DNA from: Bradyrhizobium sp. NAS80.1
GTDB taxonomy: Bacteria > Pseudomonadota > Alphaproteobacteria > Rhizobiales > Xanthobacteraceae
Direction: 5' to 3'
Length of the DNA stretch: 49,204 nt
Assembly: GCF_001908205.1 (NCBI RefSeq)
Contig: NZ_LGHL01000019.1
Coordinates: forward strand, 1-49,204
This document shows, piece after piece, positions 7,734-16,013 of the stretch. The notes below the pieces were generated by a model. That model saw nothing but the letters and a program-made list of their open reading frames with translations. It did not search any database and was not told the origin of the DNA. The position numbers and the translations under genes are program-made. Numbering within the stretch: the stretch's first letter is position 1; the number at the start of each line of letters is the position of its first letter.

Positions 7734-9410
7734 ATGTCCACGGCGATCTCGACGCTCGGCGGGGTAGGTCTCTTCCTGCTCGGCATGACCGTGATGACGG
7801 AGGGCCTGAAGACGCTGGCCGGCTCCGCGCTGCGCGCGGTGCTCGGCAAGGCGGCGTCGACGCCGCTGCTTGGCTCATTTTGGGGTGCCATCGTCACGCT
7901 GCTGGTGCAGTCCTCCAGCGCGACGACGATGACGACGATCGGTCTTGTCAGCGCCGGCCTGCTGACGTTCCAGCAAGGGTTGAGCCTCGTCTTCGGCGCG
8001 AATATCGGCACCACGGGGACCGGCTGGCTGGTCGCGCTGATCGGGGTCCGCGTCTCGCTCACGGCCGCGGCGCTGCCGATGATCTTCGTCGGCGCGTTGA
8101 CCAAGCTCCTCGGCCGAGGGCGAATTTCCGGGGTCGGTGCTGCGCTCGCAGGCTTCGGACTTGTGCTGTTCGGGCTGACGACCCTGCAGCAGGGCATGGG
8201 CGGACTGGCGGAACGATTGCACCCGGCGGACCTGCCTGCGGTCCTCGCGAGTCCCGGAGTGTCTTGGTGGTCGGGCCTGCTCGGCGTGCTGGCGCTGGTC
8301 GTGATCGGATTGGTCATGACCGCGCTGATGCAATCGTCGACGGCCGCCATCGCGGTGACCTTGTCCGGCTATTTCGCAGGCGCGATCGGGTTGGACCAGG
8401 CCTGTGCGTTGATCATCGGCCAGAACATCGGAACGGCGACGAGCTCCGCCCTCGCCGCGATCGGCGCGAGCGCCACCGCAAAGCGGCTGGCCATCGCCTA
8501 CGTCCTTTTCAAGCTGATCGCCGCGCTCATCGCGCTGCTGACTTTTCCCGTTGTAACGCCTTTGCTGCTGCGCGCCTCCAGCACGATCGACGGCGTCACG
8601 CTGCTGGCCGGGTACCACACGGCCTTTAACGTCCTCGGCGTCGCAGTCCTGCTGCCGCTGATCAACCCGTTCACACGATTGGTCGAACGGATTCTGCCCG
8701 AGCGCGGCTCGGCGCTGACGCGGTGTCTCGATCCTTCGGCGCTTCAGACACCGATCGTGGCGGTGGAAGCGGTGCGGCGGACGATCGCACGCGTGCTCGT
8801 GACAGTGTGCGGTTCGGTCGAGGCGCGACTGACCGGCCGTGCTGGACCGATACGCCTGGGAAAGGACACCGTCTCCGTGCAGGAAGCGGCCGATGCCGTG
8901 CGCCAGGCGCAAATATTCCTGTCGGACGTGGCCGGACCACCCGACACCGACGACAATCAACGGCGTCTCACGAGCACGCTCCACGCACTCGACCACGCGT
9001 CTCGACTGACAGACCTCGCAAATGGAGGAAGCAATTTCGGTTCGGTGGCAGGCGGACCGGAGGACATCCGCGCCGGAGAACTATGCGCAGAAGTTATGCG
9101 AAGCGCGGCCGCGATTGCGCGCGGCGTAGCGGCGCCGCCCGGCGTCGATGGATCGCCGCGATTTGCGCCTGGCGACGCCATGGCCGGTCCGCGCGCGAAC
9201 CCGCCTGACGAGGCCATCGCCGAGCTCGAGCGCTGTACGGCACAACTCGGTGAAATGCTGCGCACCCACCGCAGCGCGACGCTCGGCGCGGTGGCCAATG
9301 GAACACTGACTGCCGACTCTGCCCTGCTTCGCGTCGAGGCGGTCCGAACCCTCGAGGCCCTGTCGCAGCACGCCTGGCGCTCGGCGATCCATCTCGTCGG
9401 TCGCGGCTAG
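7734..9410 (+). CDS. Na/Pi cotransporter family protein (NptA/YjbB-like)
   Basis: The 558-residue protein has two Na/Pi-cotransporter repeats in the N-terminal 300 residues, marked by QSSSATTMTTIG (near residue 60) and QSSTAAIAVTLSG (near residue 200), each followed by a GxNIGT segment (GANIGTTGTG, GQNIGTATSS). The rest (about 330-558) is soluble and helical, in the place of the PhoU-like domain of NptA relatives, but much of it is poorly conserved. Proteins of this class move phosphate, often outward, across the inner membrane. An AAGGAG ribosome site lies just before the ATG at 7734. The gene stands alone. The repeat block with GTTTTCGAGCGAAG directly follows its stop. Confidence 0.87.
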   Translation: MSTAISTLGGVGLFLLGMTVMTEGLKTLAGSALRAVLGKAASTPLLGSFWGAIVTLLVQSSSATTMTTIGLVSAGLLTFQQGLSLVFGANIGTTGTGWLVALIGVRVSLTAAALPMIFVGALTKLLGRGRISGVGAALAGFGLVLFGLTTLQQGMGGLAERLHPADLPAVLASPGVSWWSGLLGVLALVVIGLVMTALMQSSTAAIAVTLSGYFAGAIGLDQACALIIGQNIGTATSSALAAIGASATAKRLAIAYVLFKLIAALIALLTFPVVTPLLLRASSTIDGVTLLAGYHTAFNVLGVAVLLPLINPFTRLVERILPERGSALTRCLDPSALQTPIVAVEAVRRTIARVLVTVCGSVEARLTGRAGPIRLGKDTVSVQEAADAVRQAQIFLSDVAGPPDTDDNQRRLTSTLHALDHASRLTDLANGGSNFGSVAGGPEDIRAGELCAEVMRSAAAIARGVAAPPGVDGSPRFAPGDAMAGPRANPPDEAIAELERCTAQLGEMLRTHRSATLGAVANGTLTADSALLRVEAVRTLEALSQHAWRSAIHLVGRG

Positions 9411-9460
9411 AGCGTTTTCGAGCGAAGTGGATACCGGTTCGCGTCAAGAAAATGCGTCAA
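9409..9460 (+). repeat. Dispersed 'TAGAGCGTTTTCGAGCGAAG' repeat, copy 1
   Basis: This stretch shares nearly 50 bp with the copy at 24258-24310, differing at a few positions (GAAGTGG / GAAGCGG, AAATGCG / AAACGCG). The element is widespread in Bradyrhizobium-like genomes. It starts within the stop codon of the Na/Pi cotransporter gene. Confidence 0.8.
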
Positions 9461-9545
9461 ACGGCGCTTCCCCCAAAAGCATGTTGTAAGCCGGCGAAAC
9501 CCCGCGCGGCTGGCAGGTGACCGCCAACCATAGCAGGTTCAAAGC

Positions 9546-9586
9546 GTGATTCAGGTCACGCAGGCCACGATTGTGACTGCGGTCAC
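9546..9586 (+). promoter_or_regulatory. Two CRP/FNR-type dyads upstream of the caspase gene
   Basis: GTGATTCAGGTCAC (9546-9559) and GTGACTGCGGTCAC (9573-9586) both fit GTGA-N6-TCAC, the core and spacing of CRP-type sites. They are 27 bp apart start to start and lie 75-115 bp before the ATG at 9661. The fit is seen directly. Binding by a CRP-like regulator is inference. Confidence 0.45.
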
Positions 9587-9660
9587 GGACCTCAGCCTCG
9601 AACGCGGCCAAGCTTCCTCGCAACCAATCTCGCATCGAGATCAGTGCAAAGGAGCAAGCC

Positions 9661-11487
9661 ATGTTCCGCCTAAAGCCCCTCCTCATGACCGCGGGCCTGC
9701 TGGGGAGCCTGTTCGGCTTCGCCTGCGGCCCTGTCTCCGCACAAGTGGCCCCGGTCCAGCCGGCCGCCCCGGCCGCGCTGCAGGGCCCGGAGCAGCGGGT
9801 GGCGCTGGTGATCGGCAATTCGAACTACCAGAACGCGCCGCAGCTCCAGAACCCCGACAATGACGCCCAGTCGATGGCGCAGTTCCTGAACTCGGCCGGC
9901 TTCGAAGTGGTCGCCGCGACCGACCTGACCCAGAACGACATGCTGCGCGCGGTGCAGGACTTTTCGACCAAGGTCGCTTCGCGCGGTCCGAACACGGTGG
10001 CGATGGTTTACTACGCCGGTCACGGCGTGCAGCTCGCCGGCGAGAACTACCTCGTTCCCGTCGACGCCAGGGTTTCGAGCTCGACCGAGCTCGTCAACAA
10101 TTCGGTGCGTCTGGTCGACGTGATGTCGACGCTGGAGACCATCCCGAGCCGCATGCGCATCGTCATCCTCGATGCCTGCCGCAACAACCCCTTCCCCTCC
10201 GTCAACGACGCCGGCCGCGGCCTCGCCATCGTCGATGCGCCGAACGGCTCGATCGTCGGCTATTCGACGGCGCCGGGCGCCGAAGCCCAGGATGGCACCG
10301 GCGGCCACAGCCCCTACACCCAGGCCTTCTTGAACGTCGCGCGCGAGCCCAACGTGCCGATCGAGCAGCTCTTCAAGCGCGTGCGTCTGGAAGTGAACCA
10401 GACCACCAGTGGCGCGCAGATACCGTGGGAGAGCTCGTCGCTGACGAGCGACTTCACCTTCTTCGGCGACACCGCTGTTGCCGCCAACCGCGCGCCGCTG
10501 AATGCGCCGGTGGTGCAGATGGCTTCCAACCTGCCGAGCCGTTCGACGCGCCAGGCCTATGACTACGTCGTGTCCGAGGGACGGCCGGAGTACTATCAGG
10601 AGTTCATCCAGATGTACCCGCACGACCCGCTGTGCGACCGCATCCGCTGGCTGCTCGCGAACCTCACGATCTCGCAGGCCTGGCACAAGGCGGTGCTCGC
10701 CAACTCGCCGATCGGCTACCAGAGCTTCTACGACAGCTACGGCAGCAGCCCCTATGCCCCGTCCGCGCTGAAGCTCGCAGCCCAGCCGAAGCTGATCCCC
10801 CTGATGCAGGCGACCAAGTTCCTGGCACCGCAGAACATCGCCCCGACGCAGAAGATCGGTAATCTCGGACCGGCCAAGTACATGCCGCTGATGCAGCAGG
10901 GCAATGGCGGTGCGCCGATCAATGGCAACCTGCCGGTCGTGCAGAAGTCGGTCGATGGCAACGTCATCGGCAAGCTCGGCAATGGCGGCCAGATCGTCAA
11001 CCTGCCGGCGGGTAACAACCAGCCGAACCAGCAGAACGGCACGCCGTCGCAGACCCCAGGCAAGATCGTCACCCTGCCCGCGCCGACCAATACCACGACC
11101 AACAATGGCGGCATCGGCAAGATCGTGACCTTGCCTGCCACCAACAACACGCAGAACGGCAGCAGCAACGCCGGCACTGTCAGCGACACTCCTGGCAAGA
11201 TCGTGAGCATGCCGGTGAATGTCGGCAAGGGCGGCTCGAATGTCGATGTGAAGCCGGTCAACGTCCAGACGCAGAACAACCCGATCCGCATCAACAACGG
11301 CGTGAAGCTCAACAACAACAACCCGGTGAACAAGGTGCAGGTCCAGAACAACCAGCAGAACAACCGCCCGCAGTTCAACACGATGTCGAACCGAAACAAC
11401 GGCGGCGGCAACAACTTCCGGCAGTCGATGAACCAGGCGCCGAACATGAACGGCGGCAACAATTACCGCGGCCGCTTCATGCGCTGA
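9661..11487 (+). CDS. Secreted caspase-family (peptidase C14) protein with Asn-rich repeat tail
   Basis: The 608-residue protein has a signal peptide (residues 1-28, ending GPVSAQ) and a caspase p20-like domain (about 45-275). The catalytic dyad is intact: His121 in YYAGHG and Cys173 in DACRNNPF, preceded by RVALVIGNSNY. A helical part follows (about 290-390). The tail (about 400-608) is Asn/Gln-rich and carries four copies of a [GK]-I-V-x-L/M-P motif at about residues 442, 467, 486 and 512. Relatives are metacaspase-like proteases with Arg/Lys or Asp specificity. The signal peptide places this one in the periplasm or outside. It is a single-gene unit with its own terminator. Substrate and role are unknown. 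Confidence 0.88.
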   Translation: MFRLKPLLMTAGLLGSLFGFACGPVSAQVAPVQPAAPAALQGPEQRVALVIGNSNYQNAPQLQNPDNDAQSMAQFLNSAGFEVVAATDLTQNDMLRAVQDFSTKVASRGPNTVAMVYYAGHGVQLAGENYLVPVDARVSSSTELVNNSVRLVDVMSTLETIPSRMRIVILDACRNNPFPSVNDAGRGLAIVDAPNGSIVGYSTAPGAEAQDGTGGHSPYTQAFLNVAREPNVPIEQLFKRVRLEVNQTTSGAQIPWESSSLTSDFTFFGDTAVAANRAPLNAPVVQMASNLPSRSTRQAYDYVVSEGRPEYYQEFIQMYPHDPLCDRIRWLLANLTISQAWHKAVLANSPIGYQSFYDSYGSSPYAPSALKLAAQPKLIPLMQATKFLAPQNIAPTQKIGNLGPAKYMPLMQQGNGGAPINGNLPVVQKSVDGNVIGKLGNGGQIVNLPAGNNQPNQQNGTPSQTPGKIVTLPAPTNTTTNNGGIGKIVTLPATNNTQNGSSNAGTVSDTPGKIVSMPVNVGKGGSNVDVKPVNVQTQNNPIRINNGVKLNNNNPVNKVQVQNNQQNNRPQFNTMSNRNNGGGNNFRQSMNQAPNMNGGNNYRGRFMR

Positions 11488-11510
11488 TCGCGCGGAAGGC
11501 GCACACGACA

Positions 11511-11543
11511 AAGGGGCAGAGCGGTAACGCCCTGCCCCTTCTT
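11511..11543 (+). terminator. Rho-independent terminator of the caspase gene
   Basis: AAGGGGCAG (11511-11519) pairs with CTGCCCCTT (11532-11540), with an inner GCG/CGC pair and a GTAA loop, followed by CTTAT. It lies 24 bp after the stop codon. Confidence 0.75.
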
Positions 11544-11560
11544 ATCGGCCCACAAATGTT

Positions 11561-11680
11561 GTCATTCCGGGATGCGCCGAAGGCGCAGGCCCGGAATTCA
11601 TAACCACAATCGAGAGTATGGATTCTCAGATGCGCAAGTGCGCATCGTAGCTCACGCTTCGCGTGCCCCGGAACGACGGT
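11561..11680. repeat. Dispersed 'GTCATTCCGGG...CCCCGGAACGACG' palindromic repeat
   Basis: The outer ends (GTCATTCCGGG and CCCCGGAACGAC) are near complements, and an inner pair GATGCGC/GCGCATC is also present. This element family is common in Bradyrhizobium-like genomes. It fills the space between the caspase terminator and the convergent dehydratase gene, and its end touches the dehydratase stop codon. Confidence 0.7.
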
Positions 11681-12663
11681 TAGGCCACCAGCTTGATGAA
11701 CAGGTCGGCATCGACATTGCCGCCCGACAGGACGATGACCACGTTCTTACCGGCGACGTCGAGACGCCCCGCCAGCAGCGCGGCAAGGCCCACGGCACCA
11801 CCCGGCTCGACCACCAGCTTCAGCTCGCGATAGGCGAACGCCACGGCCGCGCCGACTTCGGCATCGGATGCGGTCACGCCGCGCGCGAGCAACTTGCTGT
11901 TGATCGCAAACGTCATCTCGCCCGGGATCAGGGCCATCAGCGCATCGCAGATGGTGCGGCCCGCCGGCGGGTGCGGCTCGCGATGGCCAGCGGTCAGCGA
12001 ACGTCCGTGATCGTCGAAAGCTTCGGGCTCGGCCACCACGATTTGCGCCTGCGGATAACGTGCCTTCACCGCGGTTGCGACACCCGCGATCAGGCCGCCG
12101 CCGGAGGCCGGCGCCACCACGATATCGGGAGCGAGACCGAGCGTTGCCATGTCCTCCGCGATCTCGCGGCCGGCGGTGCCTTGGCCGGCGATCACGAAGG
12201 GATCGTCATAGGGCTTGACCAGCGTCGCACCGCGCTTTTCGGCGATGCCGCGCGAGATCGCCTCGCGGTCGTCGCGATCGCGGTCGTACAACACGACCTC
12301 GGCGCCGTAGGATTTGGTGCGCTCGCGCTTCGACAACGGCGCATCCGCAGGCATCACGATGGTCGCCTGCATGTCGAGGATCTTGGCCGCCGCCGCCACG
12401 CCCTGGGCGTGGTTGCCGGAGGAGAACGCGACCACGCCGCCGGCACGCTTGTCCGGCGGGATCGAGAACACCTTGTTGAAGGCGCCGCGGAACTTGAACG
12501 AGCCGGTGCGCTGGAGCATCTCCGGCTTCAGGAAGACCTTTGCGCCAACGCGCTCGTTGAGCACGGGAAAGGACAACAGCGGGGTGCGGATAGCGAAGGG
12601 CGCGATCACGCGCGCTGCGGCATCGATGTCGGCGGGGCCGACCGGGAGGAGCTGTTCGGTCAT
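11680..12663 (-). CDS. Threonine/serine dehydratase (PLP-dependent, fold type II)
   Basis: The 327-residue enzyme carries the PLP lysine Lys57 in GSFKFRGA, the phosphate loop SSGNHAQG and the Gly-rich ASGGGLIAG segment. It should deaminate L-Thr or L-Ser to 2-oxobutyrate or pyruvate, or act as a serine racemase or hydroxyaspartate ammonia-lyase, which share this fold and length. It lacks the C-terminal regulatory ACT domains of biosynthetic IlvA, so a catabolic role is more likely. The ATG at 12663 gives the full family N-terminus. A 53-bp gap separates it from the glycosyltransferase upstream on the same strand, so co-transcription is possible. Confidence 0.87.
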   Translation of the reverse strand: MTEQLLPVGPADIDAAARVIAPFAIRTPLLSFPVLNERVGAKVFLKPEMLQRTGSFKFRGAFNKVFSIPPDKRAGGVVAFSSGNHAQGVAAAAKILDMQATIVMPADAPLSKRERTKSYGAEVVLYDRDRDDREAISRGIAEKRGATLVKPYDDPFVIAGQGTAGREIAEDMATLGLAPDIVVAPASGGGLIAGVATAVKARYPQAQIVVAEPEAFDDHGRSLTAGHREPHPPAGRTICDALMALIPGEMTFAINSKLLARGVTASDAEVGAAVAFAYRELKLVVEPGGAVGLAALLAGRLDVAGKNVVIVLSGGNVDADLFIKLVA

Positions 12664-12716
12664 GCCCGACTTTATCGCGGCCGACGATGCGCGGGCAAGA
12701 CACCTCCGCGCGACGA

Positions 12717-13760
12717 TCAGGCGACGAAGCGCGCCGGCTCCGCTCCGTTCCGGCCGGGCAGCACCGCGCCGACCGCCCGGATGCTGTCCACAAAAGCCCG
12801 GGCCGAGGCTTCCCAGGTGTAGTTGGCGGCGAACTCGACGCAGTCCTGCCGGGAGATGTCGAGCGCCGCAAAACAGGCGCTGCGCAGATCATGATCGAGG
12901 GCGCCGACCGGCGCATCGCCGATCACGTCGCGAGGTCCCTTCACCGGGAAGGCCGCGACCGGAAGGCCGCTCGCGAGCGCTTCCAGCAGCACCAGGCCGA
13001 ACGTATCGGTCTTGCTCGGAAACACGAAGACATCGGCCGCAGCATAGATTTCCGCCAGAGCCTCGCCGTGCTTCTCGCCGAGGAAGATCGCATCGGGATA
13101 GGCCTCTTCGAGCGAGGCGCGTGCCGGCCCGTCGCCGACGATGACCTTGGTGCCGGGCAGGTCGAGATCGAGGAACGCCTCGAGATTCTTCTCCACCGCG
13201 ACACGGCCGACCGAGAGGAACACAGGCGCCGGCAGGCAGAGATCGATGGCGCGGGGATGGAACAGACTGGTATCGACGCCGCGCGGCCACAGCACGACAT
13301 TGTCGAAGCCGCGCTCGCCTAGCTCGCGGGCGAGCGCCGGGGTCGCCGCCATCACGGCAAGGCTGGGCGCATGGAACCGGCGCAGCGCCCGCCAGATCAG
13401 CGAGCCCGGAACCGGCACGCGGGCGCGGACATATTCGGGAAAGCGGGTGTGGAAGCTGGTCGTGAACGGCAGCTTGCGCTGGCGGCAATAGCGGCGGACC
13501 ATCAGGCCGATCGGCCCTTCGGTTGCAATGTGGATGCTGTCGGGGCGGGCTTCCTCGATCAGCTCAGCGATTCTGGCCGGTCGCGGCATTGCAAGGCGCA
13601 CGTCGCGATAGCTCGGCATCGCGAAGGTGCGGAACGATTGCGGCGTCAGGAACGTGAACTCGACGCCGAGCGCCTTGGCGGCGTCAGCGAGCTTGGTCAG
13701 CGTCCGAACCACACCGTTGACTTGCGGGTGCCAGGCGTCGGTCGCGACCAGGATACGCAT
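12717..13760 (-). CDS. Glycosyltransferase family 4 (mannosyltransferase-like)
   Basis: The 347-residue protein starts MRILVATDAWHPQVNGVVRT, the GT4 N-terminal Rossmann strand with the VNGVV loop seen in MgtA and PimB-like mannosyltransferases. The C-terminal half has the nucleotide-sugar binding E-x7-E region (PSKTDTFGLVLLEALASG). The ATG at 13760 shares its first base with the last base of the upstream phosphoesterase stop (TGATG), so the two genes are translationally coupled. The acceptor may be a membrane lipid or diacylglycerol, as for related enzymes, but this is inference. It has no signal peptide or membrane segment. Confidence 0.87.
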   Translation of the reverse strand: MRILVATDAWHPQVNGVVRTLTKLADAAKALGVEFTFLTPQSFRTFAMPSYRDVRLAMPRPARIAELIEEARPDSIHIATEGPIGLMVRRYCRQRKLPFTTSFHTRFPEYVRARVPVPGSLIWRALRRFHAPSLAVMAATPALARELGERGFDNVVLWPRGVDTSLFHPRAIDLCLPAPVFLSVGRVAVEKNLEAFLDLDLPGTKVIVGDGPARASLEEAYPDAIFLGEKHGEALAEIYAAADVFVFPSKTDTFGLVLLEALASGLPVAAFPVKGPRDVIGDAPVGALDHDLRSACFAALDISRQDCVEFAANYTWEASARAFVDSIRAVGAVLPGRNGAEPARFVA

Positions 13761-14572
13761 CAGGCTGCCCTTGCTGCGACCTGCGGGACCTGCGCCGGCT
13801 TCTGCAAATGATCCGCCCAGGTGATGATCTCGAAATGGCCGTCGTCGTGCTCGACCAGCGCGGTGCAACTCTCGACCCAGTCGCCGCAGTTCATATAACG
13901 GGTGCCGGCCTCGTCGCGGATCACGGCGTAGTGGATGTGGCCGCAGATCACGCCGTCAGCCTCATGGCGCCGCGCCTCTGCGGCAAGCGCCTGCTCGAAC
14001 GCGCCGATATAGTTGACAGCGTTCTTGACCTTCTGCTTGGCCCATTGCGACAGCGACCAATAGGGCACGCCGAACATGCGCCGGAAGAAGTTGACGAAGC
14101 GATTCATCTGGATCGCGAAATCGTAGGCCTTGTCACCGAGATGGGCGAGCCAGCGCGCGTTCTGCACCACGAGGTCGAAGATGTCGCCGTGAATGACGAG
14201 ATAACGCTTGCCGTCCGGGCCGGTGTGCACGGTGTTCTCGACGACGTCGATGCCGCCGAAATGCGTGCCATAATAGTTGCGCAGGAATTCGTCGTGATTG
14301 CCGGGGATGTAGATGATCTTGGCGCCCTTGCGCGCCTTGCGCAGCAGTTTCTGGACGAGGTCGTTATGCGATTGCGGCCAGTGCCAGCTAGATTTCAGCG
14401 CCCAGCCGTCGACGATGTCGCCGACGAGGTAGATCGTATCGGCATCATGGTAGCGCAGGAAGTCCAGCAGGAGGTCAGCTTGCGAACCGCGGGCTCCGAG
14501 GTGAACGTCGGAGATGAACAACGTGCGAAAGCGCCGCTCCGGGCTCTCATCACTCACATCGTAGCTTCCCAT
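13760..14572 (-). CDS. LpxH-like metallophosphoesterase (UDP-2,3-diacylglucosamine diphosphatase family)
   Basis: The 270-residue protein has all calcineurin-type metal motifs: Asp22-Val-His24 (SDVHLG), Asp52 (GDIVDGW), Asn92-His93-Asp94 (GNHDE), a middle HGD, and GHIH near residue 197. LpxH cleaves UDP-2,3-diacylglucosamine to lipid X in lipid A synthesis. Many alphaproteobacteria instead use LpxI for this step, so this protein may hydrolyse another lipid-linked or nucleotide substrate. It is cotranscribed with a GT4 glycosyltransferase through a one-base overlap. Annotation tools would likely name it LpxH; I am sure of the phosphoesterase fold and less sure of the reaction. Confidence 0.85.
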   Translation of the reverse strand: MGSYDVSDESPERRFRTLFISDVHLGARGSQADLLLDFLRYHDADTIYLVGDIVDGWALKSSWHWPQSHNDLVQKLLRKARKGAKIIYIPGNHDEFLRNYYGTHFGGIDVVENTVHTGPDGKRYLVIHGDIFDLVVQNARWLAHLGDKAYDFAIQMNRFVNFFRRMFGVPYWSLSQWAKQKVKNAVNYIGAFEQALAAEARRHEADGVICGHIHYAVIRDEAGTRYMNCGDWVESCTALVEHDDGHFEIITWADHLQKPAQVPQVAARAA

Positions 14573-14801
14573 GCGCCAGCCTGTAACTATGTCCCGTGAC
14601 AGGGGGATGACCGATTGAACCTGTGAGGCACCCTCAGATACGAATCAAACCTCGCCTCGCCCAACCCGCGAATATCAGTCGCATGCGACAATCAGGCGAC
14701 ATGGCACTGCGGTGGCTTCCGCAACGGCATGGAACTGCACAGTTAACAGGGTTAACGCCGCGATCCACGGGGCTGCTGCCGGGGGATGATTCTAGCCAGC
14801 G

Positions 14802-15602
14802 TCAGTAGAAGCTGTGGAAATGATGGATCGGCCCGTGGCCATGACCAACGGTGAATCGGTCGGCGGCTCCGATTGCGGCACTGATCCAGGCCTTGGCGTT
14901 ACGCACGGCGCGCTCAAGATCCTCGCGCTTGGCGAGGCCCGCCGCAACCGCCGAGGACAGCGAGCACCCGGTGCCATGGGTGTTGCTTGTGGCGATGCGG
15001 GGCGCGGCGAGCGCAATCGTTCTGGTGGAATCGACGAGATAGTCGGTGCTCTCGGCGCCCTCACCGTGCCCGCCCTTGATCAGGACCGCACGGCAGCCGA
15101 GCGCCAGCAGCCGGCGCCCCTGGCTCTCAATCTCGGCCTCGCTGGTCGCGATCGGCTCATCCAGCAGCGCGGCAGCCTCCGGCAGGTTCGGCGTGATCAC
15201 AGTCGCCAGCGGAATGAGGTTTTTGCGAAGTGCCGCGACCGCCTCGGATGCCAGCAGGCGGTCGCCGGAGGTTGCGACCATCACGGGATCGAGCACCACA
15301 TGCCGGGGCGCCCAGCGCGACAGTGCGGCCGCGATCGCATCTATGCTGGCGGCCTGCGCCACCATACCGATCTTTACCGCGCCGACGTCGAGATCGGAGA
15401 ACACCGCGTCGATCTGCGCGGTGACGAAATCGGCCGGCACCGCATGAATGCCGGTGACGCCGCGCGTGTTCTGCGCCGTCAGCGCCGTGATGGCGGAGGC
15501 GCCGAAGACACCGAGCGCGGCAAAGGTCTTCAGGTCCGCCTGGATTCCGGCGCCGCCGCTCGAATCGGAGCCGGCGATGGTGAGCGCCACGGGCGTCGTC
15601 AT
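14802..15602 (-). CDS. thiD: Bifunctional hydroxymethylpyrimidine kinase/phosphomethylpyrimidine kinase
   Basis: The 266-residue enzyme phosphorylates HMP twice to HMP-PP for thiamine synthesis. It shows the ribokinase-fold N-terminus [19 protein letters not shown], the QNTRGV segment, [10 protein letters not shown], the LIKGGHG strand and the catalytic anion hole NTHGTGCS. The ATG at 15602 gives the standard start [14 protein letters not shown]; an upstream extension of 33 codons is not family-like. The neighbours are not thiamine genes. No THI-box-like element was recognised in the 165 bp before the gene. Confidence 0.93.
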   Translation of the reverse strand: MTTPVALTIAGSDSSGGAGIQADLKTFAALGVFGASAITALTAQNTRGVTGIHAVPADFVTAQIDAVFSDLDVGAVKIGMVAQAASIDAIAAALSRWAPRHVVLDPVMVATSGDRLLASEAVAALRKNLIPLATVITPNLPEAAALLDEPIATSEAEIESQGRRLLALGCRAVLIKGGHGEGAESTDYLVDSTRTIALAAPRIATSNTHGTGCSLSSAVAAGLAKREDLERAVRNAKAWISAAIGAADRFTVGHGHGPIHHFHSFY

Positions 15603-15672
15603 GGGGCGATTTTCCGCGTTTTCGGGGTCACGATCCGTCCTAGCGCGCATGCCCAAGGCGGACAAGGAGGGG

Positions 15673-15711
15673 GCAAGTTTGCTTGCGCCCGGGGGCGGCA
15701 AGTTCGCTTGC
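15673..15711. promoter_or_regulatory. Two tandem GCAAG-N4-CTTGC dyads between thiD and the Lrp-domain gene
   Basis: GCAAGTTTGCTTGC (15673-15686) and GCAAGTTCGCTTGC (15698-15711) are near-identical inverted repeats 25 bp apart. Each is preceded by a G-rich run. They lie in the divergent promoter region, 57-95 bp before the ATG of the Lrp-domain gene. A regulator-binding function is inferred. Confidence 0.4.
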
Positions 15712-15767
15712 TAAATCCGGCCGGTTTTGGCCTATTAGCCGCCAGATACGCCTTCGGAGTGACTGCA

Positions 15768-16013
15768 ATGGTACCTTTTTTCGTCCAGATCAAATGCAAG
15801 CTCGGCCAGTCCTATACGGTCGCCAATGCGCTTGCCGAAGCCGAGATCGCCTCCGAGATCTACTCCACGGCCGGCCATTACGACCTCCTGGTGAAGTTCT
15901 ACGTCGACAAGGACACCGACATCGGCCACTTCATCAACGAGAAGGTGCAGGTGCTGCCCGGCATCCAGGACACCCTCACTATCATCACCTTCAAGGCGTT
16001 CGGCGCGAGCTAA
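15768..16013 (+). CDS. Stand-alone Lrp/AsnC ligand-binding (RAM) domain protein
   Basis: The 81-residue protein is a single alpha/beta RAM domain (VPFFVQIKCKLGQSY..., AGHYDLLVKFYVDKD, LPGIQDTLTIITFKAF) without the helix-turn-helix half of Lrp/AsnC regulators. The ATG at 15768 follows a GGAG ribosome site. Such short proteins bind amino acids or assemble into rings and may modulate full-length Lrp proteins. In this form it cannot bind DNA by itself. Its stop overlaps the stop of the convergent cytochrome gene by four bases. Confidence 0.87.
   Translation: MVPFFVQIKCKLGQSYTVANALAEAEIASEIYSTAGHYDLLVKFYVDKDTDIGHFINEKVQVLPGIQDTLTIITFKAFGAS

Noticed and set aside
7875..8996. Long antisense frame across the Na/Pi cotransporter gene.
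   Set aside because: Composition is typical of a shadow frame, and the sense frame has clear transport motifs.
9670..11511. A 613-codon open frame antisense to the caspase gene.
   Set aside because: It is the shadow of a high-GC coding region; the protein is rich in Arg, Val, Asp and His without any domain, while the sense frame has a full caspase domain and signal peptide.
14742..14756. Paired GTTAAC sites between the phosphoesterase and thiD genes as an operator.
   Set aside because: Two six-base palindromes three bases apart are too short to support a claim, and both nearby starts are far away or on the wrong side.
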